Counted from the first letter of the stretch, positions 45,643 through 56,845 are shown. The stretch: 64,000 nt of DNA from Trema orientale (GCA_002914845.1 JXTC01000191.1:475795-539794), one strand, 5' to 3'. Notes: a model not told the origin generated them from the sequence alone. Translations and numbers: made by a program.

Positions 45643-46000
45643 TAGGGATGTAAATGAGGCAGGACACAAAGGGGTGGGGGCTGTCTCAATAAAAAAACTT
45701 ATATTAATACCATAATATATAATTATTATTCTACATGCTAATACCATAATCTTGTGTTAATTATATGTATAAGTTTTTTAAATTGTCATTAATTATTTAT
45801 TTATAATATGTATATCAATTATAAAAATTTATATTAATTAAAATATATAAGTATACATGGCCGGTTCGGGCAGGAATTCACTCCACCATCCCCGCCCTGG
45901 GGATGGTTTCCTATCCACGTCGTCGATAACACTCCTCGAACCCGCCCCATTATATGCAGGTCTCTAGGACCTGCCTCTGTAGAGAAAATTGACATCCCTA
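45643..46000. repeat. MITE with TAGGGATGT terminal inverted repeats
   Basis: The left end TAGGGATGTAAATGAGG and right end AAAATTGACATCCCTA form inverted termini. A GC-rich block with CCCGCCC near both ends surrounds an AT-rich middle. This is the build of a common plant MITE group beginning GGGATGTCAAT. About 358 bp, no coding capacity. Confidence 0.6.
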
Positions 46001-46254
46001 CTACTGTTCTTTAGATCTAGCCTTGCCCATTGTAACATCCTTTTTCTAGCCCAAAAGAGATTCTCTGTCTTCTTGTTTGCAAGTATACCACTAAATTTTC
46101 AAATTTGCAAGTTTGAAGCCAAAAATTGAGGTATAAAGTGACACTTGAAATAGTAAGTAGTTAACACTAGCATTTTCTTGCGATGGTGCTAATCAAGCAT
46201 GTCACGAGTGGACTTCACTTGGTTTTTAATGGGCAAGACTATTCTACTCTCCAT

Positions 46255-46490
46255 TTGAGCTCTAAGTTGCTAATTCGTGAAAATTTAGATAATTTCACAG
46301 AGAATTTTTCGAATCTTAGAAACCATTTTTGTACATATATTTTTATAGTAGCGATATTTTTTGAGTAATATTGGAGCTCTAAGTTGCTAATTCGTGGAAA
46401 TTTAGATAACTTCACAGATAATTTTTCGAATCTAAAAAAGCTTTCTTGTACTTATATTTTTATAGTATGGATAATTTTTGAGTAATGTTG
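46255..46490. repeat. Tandem duplication, 117 bp unit, two copies
   Basis: GAGCTCTAAGTTGCTAATTCGTG begins at 46257 and again at 46374. Each is followed by GAAATTTAGATAA, TTTTCGAATCT and TATTTTTATAGTA. The copies differ at roughly ten sites. Confidence 0.85.
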
Positions 46491-46599
46491 TTCGAAATTA
46501 ATTAGTTTAGAGGGCTTCTTACAGAAATCTAGGCCCACAGTATAAAAAAATTAAAAAATTCTGGATGGGTTGAAACTTTTGAGAAATTCTGCATTTATT

Positions 46600-46995
46600 T
46601 CAGAAAGAGGAAATTAGACATTATACGGTAATTTAGAAAAAATTTGAAAAATATGGTGGTTTAAGTTTTTTTAAAGTGCGGTACAGTTTTTATTAGATAA
46701 ATACCATTTTCTAAAAACTATTTAGAAAAATACCATTTTTAAAAATAGTAACTAGTTTCTGGTAACTAGTTTCTAGTAACTAAAGATATTTATAACTGGT
46801 ATATAACTGATAACTAGTAACCAGTAACAAGTTTCCAGAAATCGATAACCAGTAACTATTTTAAAAAATGGTATTTTTCTAAATATTTTTTAAAAAGTGA
46901 TATTTTTCTAATAAAAACCGTATGAAAATTTGAAAAAAGTTTGAGTTCCATATTTTTGTAATTCTTTTAGTTTTTTAATGTAAAAGTGATAGAAA
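46600..46995. repeat. Foldback MITE (family F2), copy 1
   Basis: The left half has AAATACCATTTTTAAAAATAGTAAC and the right half the reverse, GTAACTATTTTAAAAAATGG. They are separated by several ACTAGTTTCTGGTAACTAG units. It is closely related to 50226-50645. AT-rich and non-coding. Quoted units carry mismatches. Confidence 0.6.
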
Positions 46996-47650
46996 CCCAA
47001 ATAATACCATTCTATAAAATATTTAAAAAAAATATTTTTTAAAATTTAGTATTTTTTAAAGGTACATGAGGTAACTAATCAAGTTACTTAAGATAATCAA
47101 GAGTAACTTGAGGTTTATTTCAAGTAATTAACCAATTACCTTGGGTATTTCATCAATAAGTAAAACGTGATATTTTTCTAAATATGTTTAAAAGTGGTAT
47201 TTTTCTAAATAATTCTGGGATTTTCCAAAAACTTTGAGAATCTAGGATTGTTCAATTTTTCTAAAAACTTTATCATATAAGTTCTAATTTGAGGAAATTT
47301 GATTGTTTATGGCAATTCTTTAAAAAAAATGAAAATCTCAGATTTTGAAATTATTTGAAAAATCTCGGATTTTAATTAGAAAAACACCAATTTAAAAATA
47401 TTAGGAAAATTCCACTTTTTATTAACTGATGAGATACTTAAGGTAACCGGTCAAGTTACGTAAGGTAACTTAATTAGTTACTTCAAGTAACTAGATTGGT
47501 TACCTTGAGTATCATTGAAAAATACCAATTCAAAGAAAAAATGGTAGTTTCTAAATATTTATTAAAAGTGTTATTTCTACAAAAATTTTAAAAAGTGGTA
47601 TTTTTCTAATTAAAATGTGAGATTTTTCAAAAAATTCAACCCATCTAGGA
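46996..47650. repeat. Cluster of related foldback segments with GGTAACT/AGTTACC units
   Basis: Two more blocks, about 47000-47260 and 47330-47640, resemble F2 at their edges (AGTGGTATTTTTCTAA and AAAATACCAATT). Their centres have AAGTAACTNGTTACC-like units in both orientations. Likely decayed MITE copies of the same family. The 47650-47825 stretch holds no recognised feature. Confidence 0.5.
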
Positions 47651-47825
47651 TTTTTCAATTTCAGTATTCTACGTTTTGAATTTCTCATGAAGTGATATAC
47701 TTTTTGGATCCACTTGAATATCCTCGTCGAAAAGATGCAAAAGGTCTCATGAAAGTGTAAGTTTGAATGACCTTTTAAAATTAATGAGTATGTTAAATAT
47801 AATGTTATATGTTTGTTTAACATAC

Positions 47826-48099
47826 TTTTGTTTTATAGGGCTTATCGGTTACTTAACTCAAGTATTGGGAGACACGGTAAAAAAGTGATAGGGGGTCAAA
47901 AATGACCTGAAATTGGGCCTCTATCACGTCGCTTTCTGTACAAGCGACATGGTAGGCTACCATATCACGTCACTTACAAAGCGAAAAGTGGTATGATGCG
48001 GGCTATCACATCACTTGTTTTCATGTCGTTCATGAGGCGATGTAGTTTTTCTACCACGTTGTCCTACAAATAACGTGGAAAATGATTTCTGTGGTAGTG
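47826..48099. repeat. CACTA-like transposon terminus (right end)
   Basis: Ends ATGATTTCTGTGGTAGTG, the reverse complement of CACTACCACAGAAATCAT, a typical plant CACTA (En/Spm) terminus. The preceding 200 bp contain subterminal motifs such as ATCACGTCGCTTTC, AAGCGACATGG, ATCACGTCACTT and CATGTCGTTCATG in both directions. No transposase and no matching left end were found nearby, so it is a truncated end. Confidence 0.5.
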
Positions 48100-48727
48100 A
48101 AATCATTTTTGTAGTACTTGTATCCCTTAATTTATAGTGATGCCACGACTCAATATGGATTTTTATCATTAAAAACTTAAATTAAATCTGGACTATGTGT
48201 GCACTAAAATATTAAACAATGTAAACACATATTTGAGAATTCTCACGATAGTACATATTGTTTAGATTTCTGAAATATAGACAAATTTTCTTGTTAATTT
48301 ACCTGACGCTTCTTTAGCGAATATCAGTTACGACTGGATTTTTAAAGGTAAAAAATATATGGATCTACATGTTTGATAGTATCTAACGAGAATCAAATTC
48401 ATATCATTCTTTAGAAATAAGATTTTAGGTCCATATGTTTACTCCGTAGCCACCCATTGTGCACGGCACATGCATGTTGAGTTCTCTTCAACTTGAGAGG
48501 CGTTGTTGATTGGAAAAGATTGCCACGAAAAAGAGAGTCAAGTACTTAACTAAATTCGGAGACTAGTTTTCTATTTGATAATAAATTCAGGTAAGTATAC
48601 TTATTCGATAACAAATTCAAAAGGAAATCACACCGAAAAATTCTAAAATAAATAGCTAGAAAAGACAAGCATTTTACTCGAATAATAATATGGACACATG
48701 TTATTATGTTTAATAACACTCGAAAGA

Positions 48728-48728
<1 letters not shown>
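48100..48728. other. Spacer downstream of the defensin-like gene
   Basis: AT-rich DNA between the CACTA-like end and the defensin-like gene. It may contain the 3' untranslated region of that minus-strand gene. No other gene was seen. Confidence 0.4.

Positions 48729-48758
<30 letters not shown>
48729..48758. repeat. (TA)n microsatellite
   Basis: Uninterrupted TA run of about 30 bp, just past the stop codon of the defensin-like gene and probably in its 3' untranslated region. Confidence 0.9.
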
Positions 48759-48761
<3 letters not shown>

Positions 48762-48765
48762 CTCT

Positions 48766-49870
48766 CTAGTTCTTGCACTGAAAATTGCAAAGACATGCGC
48801 TATAAATGTTTGGTCCAGGGCTATAACAAATACCACACCCGGCAAAATCTCCAGGAAATTTCTCAGCACATTTTGCATTACAACACTCTTCATTGCAACG
48901 CTGGCTGCATGGACCTATACCGACAGTGCACGTTTTCCCTTTCGGCGGTGGGGGCGGCAGCGGCGTGGTTGGTGAGCCGCATTGGTAGTAGCATTTGCAC
49001 TTACTCGTGGTGGCGTCGCAGGAGGACTGACCGCCAGCGTGTTTGCTTTCGCATCTTGTTTGGCACTGCGGATCGCATCCATCCAGATACTCCGAGCAAA
49101 GATCTCCCTTTACCATTTCAAAAAGTACTACAAATATAACAAATCAAATCATTGGCTTTGGTATTTTATATGAGTACTGATGTTATAAACATGTCAACCT
49201 TAGTACTTGGGGGATGTACGTACTTAGTGTTGTTCACTATGTTTAGTCTTTATTAAGTGGGAAAATGTAGGGAAAAAAAAGAAATAGAAATAGTATTTAT
49301 GTTATAAACAGATACACCCAACTTCTGGAGACAACGTATAGGTAGATATATTTGTAAATGTATCTGTAGATAATAGACATCAGATTCATATAATTTGATA
49401 CTTTCTATGTACGGCCCCGTCCAAATATGCCAGTTTAGGCAAAACAAAAGTGTTTCACATTTACCACCGATGGTGGTGGCTTCGTATTAGAGTGTCGCCT
49501 TGGAGGTCTGCTATGGGGTCAGGAGTTCGAGTCCCCGTAAGTACAGGTTGAACTCAGCGCATGAGTGTTTTCTGTTTCCCACTACATGATTGACCTACCA
49601 GAATCACCTTTTCATGGTTTATGCTTCGTTATTTGATGATAAATTAAAGAGAGCCAAATGCATGCCTTAATTTTGTTTTATCAATTGATAAGTTAATTAG
49701 CAAATCAATTATGACAAATTAAATATATTGATGTCCAAGTATGAAAAAAAAAAGTAAATAAATAAATAACTACTTAAGAAAACAGTGTACCTACCTGCAG
49801 ATGAGGATGTCAATACAAAAAGAAGAAGAAGTGTGTAACGAACTTGGGAGGCCTTAATGGTCATTTTCAT
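48766..49870 (-). CDS. Two-domain defensin-like (DEFL) secreted cysteine-rich protein, 2 exons
   Basis: Exon 1 is 49870-49795 (25 codons plus one base) and exon 2 is 49127-48766. The 667 bp GT-AG intron splits a Val codon, giving 145 residues. Exon 1 is a signal peptide: basic start, then TLLLLFVLTSSSA, with cleavage likely at SSA. Exon 2 carries two cysteine-rich units joined by a Pro-rich linker (PLPPPPPKGK). Unit 1 has 8 Cys, unit 2 has 11, including CTVGIGPCSQRC and ending CLCNFQC. This fits plant DEFL proteins with tandem domains, secreted peptides in defence or reproductive signalling; which role applies is unknown. The start was chosen because the upstream ATG (49897) lies only ~30 bp from the TATA box. 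The frame is intact and the three extra Cys in unit 2 are unusual. Confidence 0.82.
49128..49794 (-). other. Intron of the defensin-like gene
   Basis: Donor GTAGGTAC (49794 downward) and acceptor TTATATTTGTAG (ending 49128). It separates the signal-peptide exon from the mature domain, the standard DEFL arrangement, and hosts a SINE on the opposite strand. Confidence 0.8.
49465..49640 (+). mobile_element. tRNA-derived SINE in the defensin-like gene intron
   Basis: Reads GTGGTGGCTTCGTATTAGAG (A-box-like) and, ~40 bp on, AGGAGTTCGAGTCCCC (B box, matching GGTTCGANNCC with one change), followed by a T-containing tail. This is the internal RNA polymerase III promoter layout of plant Au-like SINEs. 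Borders are approximate and no target duplication was confirmed. Confidence 0.55.
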
Positions 49871-49923
49871 ATATATCTTGTTCAATAGTTTTTGCACTGA
49901 TAAAAGTATTGAAATTTGGGTTG

Positions 49924-49931
49924 TATTTATA
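49924..49931 (-). promoter_or_regulatory. TATA box of the defensin-like gene
   Basis: The minus strand reads TATAAATA about 54 bp upstream of the chosen ATG, giving a start site ~25-30 bp before the coding region. Confidence 0.65.
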
Positions 49932-50099
49932 TCTCAAGGAGAAAAGTAGAAAATAGTACATTCACAATATTTTCCTTAATTTTAATGAGGCCGCCTTTCT
50001 GAGAAGGTAGTAAAAGCATATCTCCTTTAGACTATCAATGATATGACCAATTAGTTACAATGAATGTTAGGAGATTTTCTAGATTTTCTCTGAGATAAT

Positions 50100-50225
50100 A
50101 TCATTTTTGTACCCTATATTTTAGCTCTTTGTTTGATTTATACCATTAGTTTTGATCATTATCAATATTAACCATCTAATTTTTAGTTTGTTTTAAATTT
50201 ATACATTCTTTTGATTAGACCTAAA
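50100..50225. repeat. Left arm of a foldback element of the 10728-11087 family, split by insertions
   Basis: TTTGTTTGATTTATACC ... TTGATCATTATCAATATTAA matches the left arm of the MITE at 10728. The opposite arm lies at 60531-60605. Everything between has been inserted or belongs to a longer version of the element. Confidence 0.6.
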
Positions 50226-50645
50226 TAAAGGAGAAATTAGAAAATATACGGTATTTCTGAAAAAAATTAGAAAAATACGGTGCTTTTGTATTTTTCACGG
50301 TGCAGTACGGTTTTTATTAGAAAAATACTATTTTTTAAAAAAATATTTATAAAAGTACCATTTTTTAAAATAGTAACTAGTTTCTAGTAACCAGTTTCCA
50401 GAAACCGGTAACTAGTAATCGAAGATATTTATAACTGGTACATAACTGGTCACCAGTTTCTAGTAACCAGTTTCCAGAAACCGGTAACCAATTTCTATTT
50501 TAAAAATGATAATTTTCTAAATATTTTTTAAAAAGTGATATTTCCCTAATTAAAACCGTACAAAAATTGAAAAAAACCCTAACTTCTGTATTTTTGTAAT
50601 TTTTTTTAGTTTTTGTAAGTATAAGTGTTAGAAACCCCTAAATTT
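50226..50645. repeat. Foldback MITE (family F2), copy 2
   Basis: Same body as 46600-46995: ATACGGT edges, AAAATAGTAACTAGTTTC, AGAAACCGGTAAC and AACCAGTTTCCAG units. It is flanked by the near-identical CCTAAATAAAG and CCTAAATTTAAG, a possible 9-11 bp duplication like those made by Mutator-type elements. Confidence 0.6.
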
Positions 50646-51436
50646 AAGCAGTAAGTTTACCTAAATACCTCCCATGAATAGTGAAATAATATATTTAAAA
50701 CAAATAAAACTTATAGACTATCAATATTTTTCTAAAATATTCTAAACCTCCGAATTAAAAATTTTAGAAGAAAAATAACTAAAAACAATAACTCCTCATC
50801 AATTAAACCAGAACTCAAAAACTCAAAATTTTCTAACACAAATTAATTCAAATCAAAATAGGGAAGAATCACTCAATAGAACCCAAATTTCCCTCCGGAC
50901 TCCTTCCCCTCTCTCTAACTTTACCTTACTCCCTCTTTCATCGTCTTTCTCTCTCTCTCTCTCCCATTACTCAACGAATGTTTGTTTTCTCATCTACTTT
51001 TCGTTCTATGTTGAGAAAATACCATACATAAAACCCACAATTAGAACACCACCAAAAACAAATGCTTGTTCGCAACTCAAATATCCACACAGACACCAAA
51101 TATATATACACACATACCCTTGACCTACAAACTAAAAAAGATTGATGGGGTTGGGCTTGGGGGTGGTGTGGCATGCGGATTGGTGGTGCAGCGGAGAGAG
51201 GGTAGAGCAATGCGGCTAGTGGAGAGTTTTGTTACAGTTGAGTAGAGCCGTGAGCACCTGGGTCAGATTGGGGTCGAAGGTTTCATGGACATATTCACTA
51301 GATCTGACCTAGGATGTAGGCTCTTGGGCAAGGACAGCAGATGTCGTGCTTGGAGGGGGGAGAGAGAAAGAGAGACAATCTATAGCCAATAATTTTAATT
51401 TTGCGCAAATCTAAAAATCAAAATTAAATAAGAATC
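50646..51436. other. Interior of the split foldback element, no gene seen
   Basis: AT-rich start, then CT-rich runs (CTCTCTCTCTC near 50952) and a GC-richer part at 51130-51370. Short open frames show no recognisable domain. It ends at the AGAAC duplication of the gypsy element. Confidence 0.4.
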
Positions 51437-51441
51437 AGAAC

Positions 51442-53506
51442 TGTAAAAACCCATTTTTAAAAGGGGAAAAATGGTCTTTTCACCAGATTTAAAAAAAATC
51501 AGATTATATATATATAAGTCACACTCTTTCTCCTTTTTTCTCTCTCCCTCCCGTGGCTCACTCTCTCTCTCTCTCTGTTTCTCTCTTGGCCGAAGGAAAA
51601 AAGAGGCCGCAGCTTGCCTCCGGCCACCGTCTGCTGCCCCAGCCCACCGGCGTCGACTCGCCAGGCCACAACGAAGCTCCGCCGCCCTTTGCCAGTCGCT
51701 GCCGCCGCCTGGTTCGCCGGAAAACTCCATAGAAGCCGTCAATGGCTATTTCGGATTTTTGGCCACCAGTGAAGATTCCGGCTACTATTTGACCCCATAC
51801 AGGTCCTGTTGGATTCGTATCGTCACAAGGATCGTCAAGGTATATATATCTCAACCCCATACTGTCCGAATCAAAAGATGCCATTTTTAGGTATTTTGAG
51901 TTTAAGCTTAATCTCTTTAATCCTGCCATTGGATTGTGTTTTTGACTTCATTTTTGGAATGTACTCAGAAAATGGAGAAGTTTGATATATATATATTGTG
52001 TTGTTTTGTGATCGATACAAAAATCAAGATCGGACGGTCGAGAATTTATCTCATTTTACCTGCCACCGGTCCGGTGTGGACCTGGACCTGAATTGGACAA
52101 GTTATATGTCTAACCTAGCTATTTTGGATCCTAGGAATTCAGTGAAGAGGTGCGTTAGCAGAATTGAAGCTCCGGTGAGAAGTTGACTTTTCGCAAGAGG
52201 ACGATCGAGGGTTCGAAAAATGGTTCTCGACCCTCCGGACGATCGTCAATGACACCTCGAGGACTCAATAGCATGGTATCGCTATTTCGGTGAGATAGGG
52301 GTTTAGTTACTTTCGTTTTATACCGTTTTTGAGTTAAAACTTATTTTCTGCAATATATGAGAACAAGTGCGTTTTTAATTATTTGAATTATATGTGATGG
52401 AATATGGTTGCACGATATATATTGTACTACTCTGAGAATTTACTGTGTGTAGGTTATTTTGGGTGTATTAAAATAGGGCCGTTATGCTACCCATTTTTCT
52501 ATAAATCTAATTATGCATGTTTTACTGAAAAACCAGAGTACAGTAGTTTTTACACTTCAGTTCTATATTACACGTGTCATAGGAGCATACATGAGCACAG
52601 TGTTAGCATCGTGGGTTTATAGTGTGACGCAGCGTGCCCCACCGTCGGTGTAGAGTCCGTAAACCTGCGCCGAGTTTGTTCTTCTGATTACCTCCCCATT
52701 TGGTAGGCGTAGGCAATTCGATTGCCCCTCCAGGTTTGGTAGGCGACACACGAGTGTCCCCTCCGGGTATGGACTTAGGTGTCAAGCAGGCTGTTAGGCA
52801 CATTTAGTATCATCATCCTGGTTTTCCACAGATGAGAGGATGTGAGCTCATGGGTATGAGTTGATTTATGTCATGTGCATATGGATTGATGATTTTGATT
52901 ACACTGTTTTATATTTATGGATTTCCGATTTGGATTATATATATGTGAGTACGTTTTAGATTCGAACTAACCATGCAGGAGTTTTCCATCATTGAACTAT
53001 TTTTCTTCGAGGTAATTATTTTCTTACTGGGCATTGTATGCTCACCCCCCCTTTCTCCCTTCCTTAGGTGGTGTCCAGTGCGATCTTGGTGATCAAAAGG
53101 AGTAAGAGGCCATCTTGACTGTAGTTCATTTCTGAGTAATGCTAGAAGTCTACTATTGTGGTGTTTGGACTGTTTAGGTTTTGTATTAGTATTGAACCAA
53201 GATTACTGCTTTCTAATTTGTTTGTGAACTTATGTATGCCATTCTGGGATTTGACTTTTGTTGTGGATGATGATGATGCTTGAACTTCTATTTGATTTTA
53301 TGTTTATTTTTCAATTATTATTCGGTCTATGTTTAATGGTGTATACAAACTGTGGAAGAGGTTCACAGGGTGAAATTTCAAATATTTTATTATAATGGAC
53401 TGTTTACAAAACTAAAACTTTTTAGACATTTTTCAAATAAGTCAAGGAATTTCCCATTTTTGTGAAATTCTCCTTCTGCCACTGGCCCGGGTTCTGGGTC
53501 TTGACA
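51442..53506 (+). repeat. 5' LTR of the gypsy element
   Basis: Starts TGTAAAAACCC and ends GGGTCTTGACA. Contains a TATATATATAAG promoter-like motif (51506) followed by a CT-rich leader, then a GC-rich segment. It matches the 3' LTR throughout, with small indels. Confidence 0.95.
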
Positions 53507-53513
53507 GAAATTG

Positions 53514-53525
53514 TGATGTCAGAGC
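53514..53525 (+). other. Primer binding site of the gypsy element
   Basis: TGATGTCAGAGC, seven bases after the LTR. It differs from TGGTATCAGAGC (initiator Met-tRNA complement) at two positions, both G-A changes. Confidence 0.75.
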
Positions 53526-53639
53526 TTTGTGTTTAACAGCTCGGATGTATCACCATTAAACTAGATTGAAGTTGTTTTTATGACAAGTATGCATCATTAT
53601 CTAATTAACAGTTTGGCATATTGTTTCAGACTTTTAAGG

Positions 53640-54770
53640 ATGCCTCCTAGAAGAGTTCCAAGGTATCAGCCGGATGCCGAACCTCCTCAGCATCTGGATC
53701 TCTCTCATCTGATCGATGCAATGCATCAGGTGTTTGCCCAGATGAGCAATCCAGACTATCAACCTCCAGCTCCGAGGGCACCTTAGCTGGATCAGTCAGA
53801 TTACCTCGAGCGATTTATGCGCCTCCAGCCAAGGCAGTTTGATGGTAGACCAGATCCTCTCGCGGCAATTGCTTGGTTGCGTGAGATGGAGAGGCACTTT
53901 TGGTCCTTTGGTACTCCGGTGGAGTTTTGGGCAATCTTTGATATTACCCATTTGACGGGAGTACCATTCCCTGGTGGGAGACTGTAGAGTGAATGCAGAA
54001 TATTGTGGGTCTGACTTGGGAAGGCTTTGAGCGGATTTTTAGGGCTCAGTATGCCAATGAAGATCAACAGGATGAGATTATGAATCGGTTTGAGACCTTG
54101 GTCTAAAGTAACAGAACAGTGAATGAGTACTTGATTGAGTTTACTGAGTTGGCAAGTGTTGCCCTTGACTTAGGTATGAGTGAGAAGTCTCGAGTTGCCA
54201 AATTCAGGAGTCGTCTGAATAGGAACATTTTCAACAGGATTGGCACTCAGACTTTCTATACTCTCCCTGAGATTGCAGTGGCTGCCCAGCGAGCAGAGGC
54301 TATCAAAGAAGGATTTGATTCTGGGAGGAACCAGGGGCAGTGATCAGCCCAGGGTACTCCGAACAGTGGGAGCTCGAACAGCATTGGTTCTTCAGGGGGT
54401 GGCAGAGACAGTCCTTATGGAGGATGTTTCATTAGCGGCCAGCCGGGTCACTGGAAGAAGGAGTGTCCTACTCGTCTGTAGAAATCTCCTCTTTCTCAAG
54501 GAAGACCGCAGAGGAGCCAGTCAGGTTCTGTCCCTTATCAGAACACTCAGGCAAGGCAGCAACAGTCACAGGGTGCTTCACAGACTTTTACTTCCCCTTA
54601 GCCTTATCAGCATCAGTACTGCCCTCAGGATTACACTCAAAATTTTCAGACTCCTTAGTCTTCAGGGAGTCAGAGTGGGCGTGGTTATGGCAGTAGTGGT
54701 CCAGGATCCAGCAGCAGCTGTCCTGGTTAGGAGAGAGGCAACAAGGGGAAAGGGAAGGTAACTGGCTAAG
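53640..54770 (+). pseudogene. gag of the gypsy chromovirus
   Basis: ATG at 53640 (MPPRRVPRYQPD). The gypsy Gag core follows: the FDGRPDPLAAIAWLREMERHF region, then the VNEYLIEFTELA block and RFRSRLNRNI. Stops at about 53785, 53985 and 54103 and a frameshift near 54340 break it. The zinc knuckle near 54424-54470 reads CFISGQPGHWKKEC: the second Cys of CX2CX4HX4C is Ser. The tail is Gln/Ser/Gly-rich. Confidence 0.82.
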
Positions 54771-55319
54771 CCTATGCTTTTACTGGAGCCGACGACACTC
54801 AGGATCGCACCGGCCGAGGTGTTGCTGACGGTATAATCCTTATTTCACACTCTTGGGCATATATTTTATTTGATACTGGTGCATCCCAATCATTCATATC
54901 CTTGTTGTTTGCTTAACTGTTGGGGTTGGAATTTTCTAATTTGGATTATATATTGACGTTGGGTACACCTGTGGGAGGAGTAGCCGATGTGTCTAGTGTG
55001 TGTAAGTCTTGTCGGATTGTGGTTGGTGATAGAAAGTTACTTGCTGATTTGATTGTGTTACCAATAGGGCAGTATGACGTAATACTCGATATGGATTGGT
55101 TGTCAAAATATCGAGCTGTCGTGGACTGTCACACGAAGCGAGTGACTCTTTTTCCTAGTAATGGACATCCCATTGTCTATCAAGCTAGAATGAGTCCATT
55201 GAAGCCTAGTCCTGTTCTGAAAGTGTGCTTGGGTGGAAGGAAGAAACTCGAGTGTTATGGGAACTTGTTTGGCATTGATGGTGAGGTAAGGACAGCCGAT
55301 CAAAACCCATGGATTCTGG
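54771..55319 (+). pseudogene. Aspartic protease and RT lead-in of the gypsy pol
   Basis: The active site is FDTGASQSFIS, with DTGAS at 54872-54886 intact. A stop follows ~10 codons later (54915). Next are the protease flap and C-terminal words [20 protein letters not shown] and [10 protein letters not shown], also intact. Confidence 0.82.
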
Positions 55320-56250
55320 TGGTGTGTGAGTATTCAGATGTGTTTCCTGAAGACTTACCAGGATTACCACCCGATAGGGAGATCGTGTTCTGTATTGAAC
55401 TAGTTCCTGGAGCTCAGCCAGTTTCCATTCCAGCCTATCGCATAGTGCCTGCTGAGATGGAAGAATTAAGAGAACAGTTGGATGACTTGCTTTTCAAGGG
55501 CTTCATTTGCAGTAGCACTTCTTCTTGGGGTGCTCATGTTTTGTTTGCGAAGAAAGCTGATGATTTGTTGAGACTTTGTGTGGACTATAGGAAGTTGAAT
55601 CAGCTGATGGTGAAGAACAAGTATCCTTTGCCAAGGATAGATGAGTTGTTTGATCTACTCGGTGGTTCAAGATTCTTCTCCAAGATTGATTTGAGATTTG
55701 GTTATCATTAGTTGAAGATAAGAGAGGATGATATACATAAGACAGCATTCAGAACCCGATATGGTCACTTTGAGTTTCTGGTGATGCCATTTGGCTAAAC
55801 GAATGCACCTGCAGCCTTTATGGATCTCATGAATCAGATTTTCAGGCCATTTTTGGATTGTTTTATGGTTGTGTTCATCGACGACATCCTGGTGTATTCT
55901 ATGACTCAAGAAGAACACGCTGTACATCTGGGGATAGTACTCAAGACCTTGAGAGATCATCAGTTGTATGCCAAGAAATCAAAGTGTGACTTTTGGATGT
56001 CAGAAGTGAAGTTCTTGGGTCATGTGATTTCTCATGGAGGTGTTTCAGTCGATCCCGCTAAGATAGAGGCTGTTCTGGAGTGGGAAAGACCGAGAAATGT
56101 GACGGAGATACGTAGTTTCCTCGGTTTAGCAAGCTACTACCGTCGTTTTATATAAGATTTCTTGAGAATTGCTTTGCCTTTGACTAAGTTGACCAGGAAG
56201 GACGTCAAGCTTGTTGGGATCACGAAAGTGAAGAAGCTTTTATCAGGTTG
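55320..56250 (+). pseudogene. Reverse transcriptase of the gypsy chromovirus
   Basis: Contains the [19 protein letters not shown] block, [20 protein letters not shown], the [12 protein letters not shown] block and the active site FIDDILVYS at 55874-55900. [12 protein letters not shown] follows. In-frame stops lie at 55710, 55797 and 56153. The catalytic aspartates are still present. Confidence 0.87.
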
Positions 56251-56845
56251 AAGCAGAGCTTAACTGCCGCACATGTTCTTACTGTTCCTGATAGTAACGA
56301 GTCTTATGTGGTGTATACCGATGCTTCGAAGACGGGTTTGGGATGTGTCTTGATGTAGAATGGTCGAGTTGTGGCTTATGCTTCTTGTCAGTTGAAGTCA
56401 CATGAGAGAAACTATCCCACCCATGATCTGGAACTTGCAGCAGCGATCTTTGTGCTGAAGATTTGGAGATGTTACTTGTATGGTGTGAAGTTCGACATAT
56501 TCTCCGATCATAAGAGTTTGAAGTATCTCTTTACCCAAAAGGTTCTGAACTTGAGACAACGAAGATGGGTTCAGTATATGGAGGATTATGACTTTAACCT
56601 ACGGTACCATCCTGGTAAGGCCAATGTTGTAGCCGATGCACTGAGTAGGAAGCCTCATAGTGTACTAGCTGCACTAGTATTTGAAGATTGGAAAAACTCA
56701 GTTGCGATTGGAGACTACAACTTGCAATATTTCGAAAATGAAGGAGTTGCTTGCCTGAGCAACATTGTGATTTCACCATCTCTTCTCCAGACTGTCCAGC
56801 AGAGTCAGTGGCAAGACAAGGAGTTGAGGACAACCTGGAACTGAC
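56251..56845 (+). pseudogene. RNase H of the gypsy chromovirus
   Basis: The YTDASKTGLGCVLM block, the [13 protein letters not shown] block (here [15 protein letters not shown]), [14 protein letters not shown] and the tail [11 protein letters not shown] are recognisable. One stop lies near 56356 at a position normally Gln. Confidence 0.85.

Noticed and set aside
46166..48099. CACTAGCATTTTC at 46166 as the left end of the CACTA-like element
   Set aside because: It shares only CACTA with the right terminus CACTACCACAGAA, and the expected 3 bp duplication was not seen.
49465..49640. A functional tRNA gene in the defensin-like gene intron
   Set aside because: Only A- and B-box-like words are present. 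The cloverleaf stems do not form, so a SINE fits better.
51471..51929. Open frames in the 5' LTR, with equivalents at 58330-58737
   Set aside because: They sit in the CT-rich and GC-rich LTR leader and appear in both LTR copies. This is LTR sequence, not a gene.
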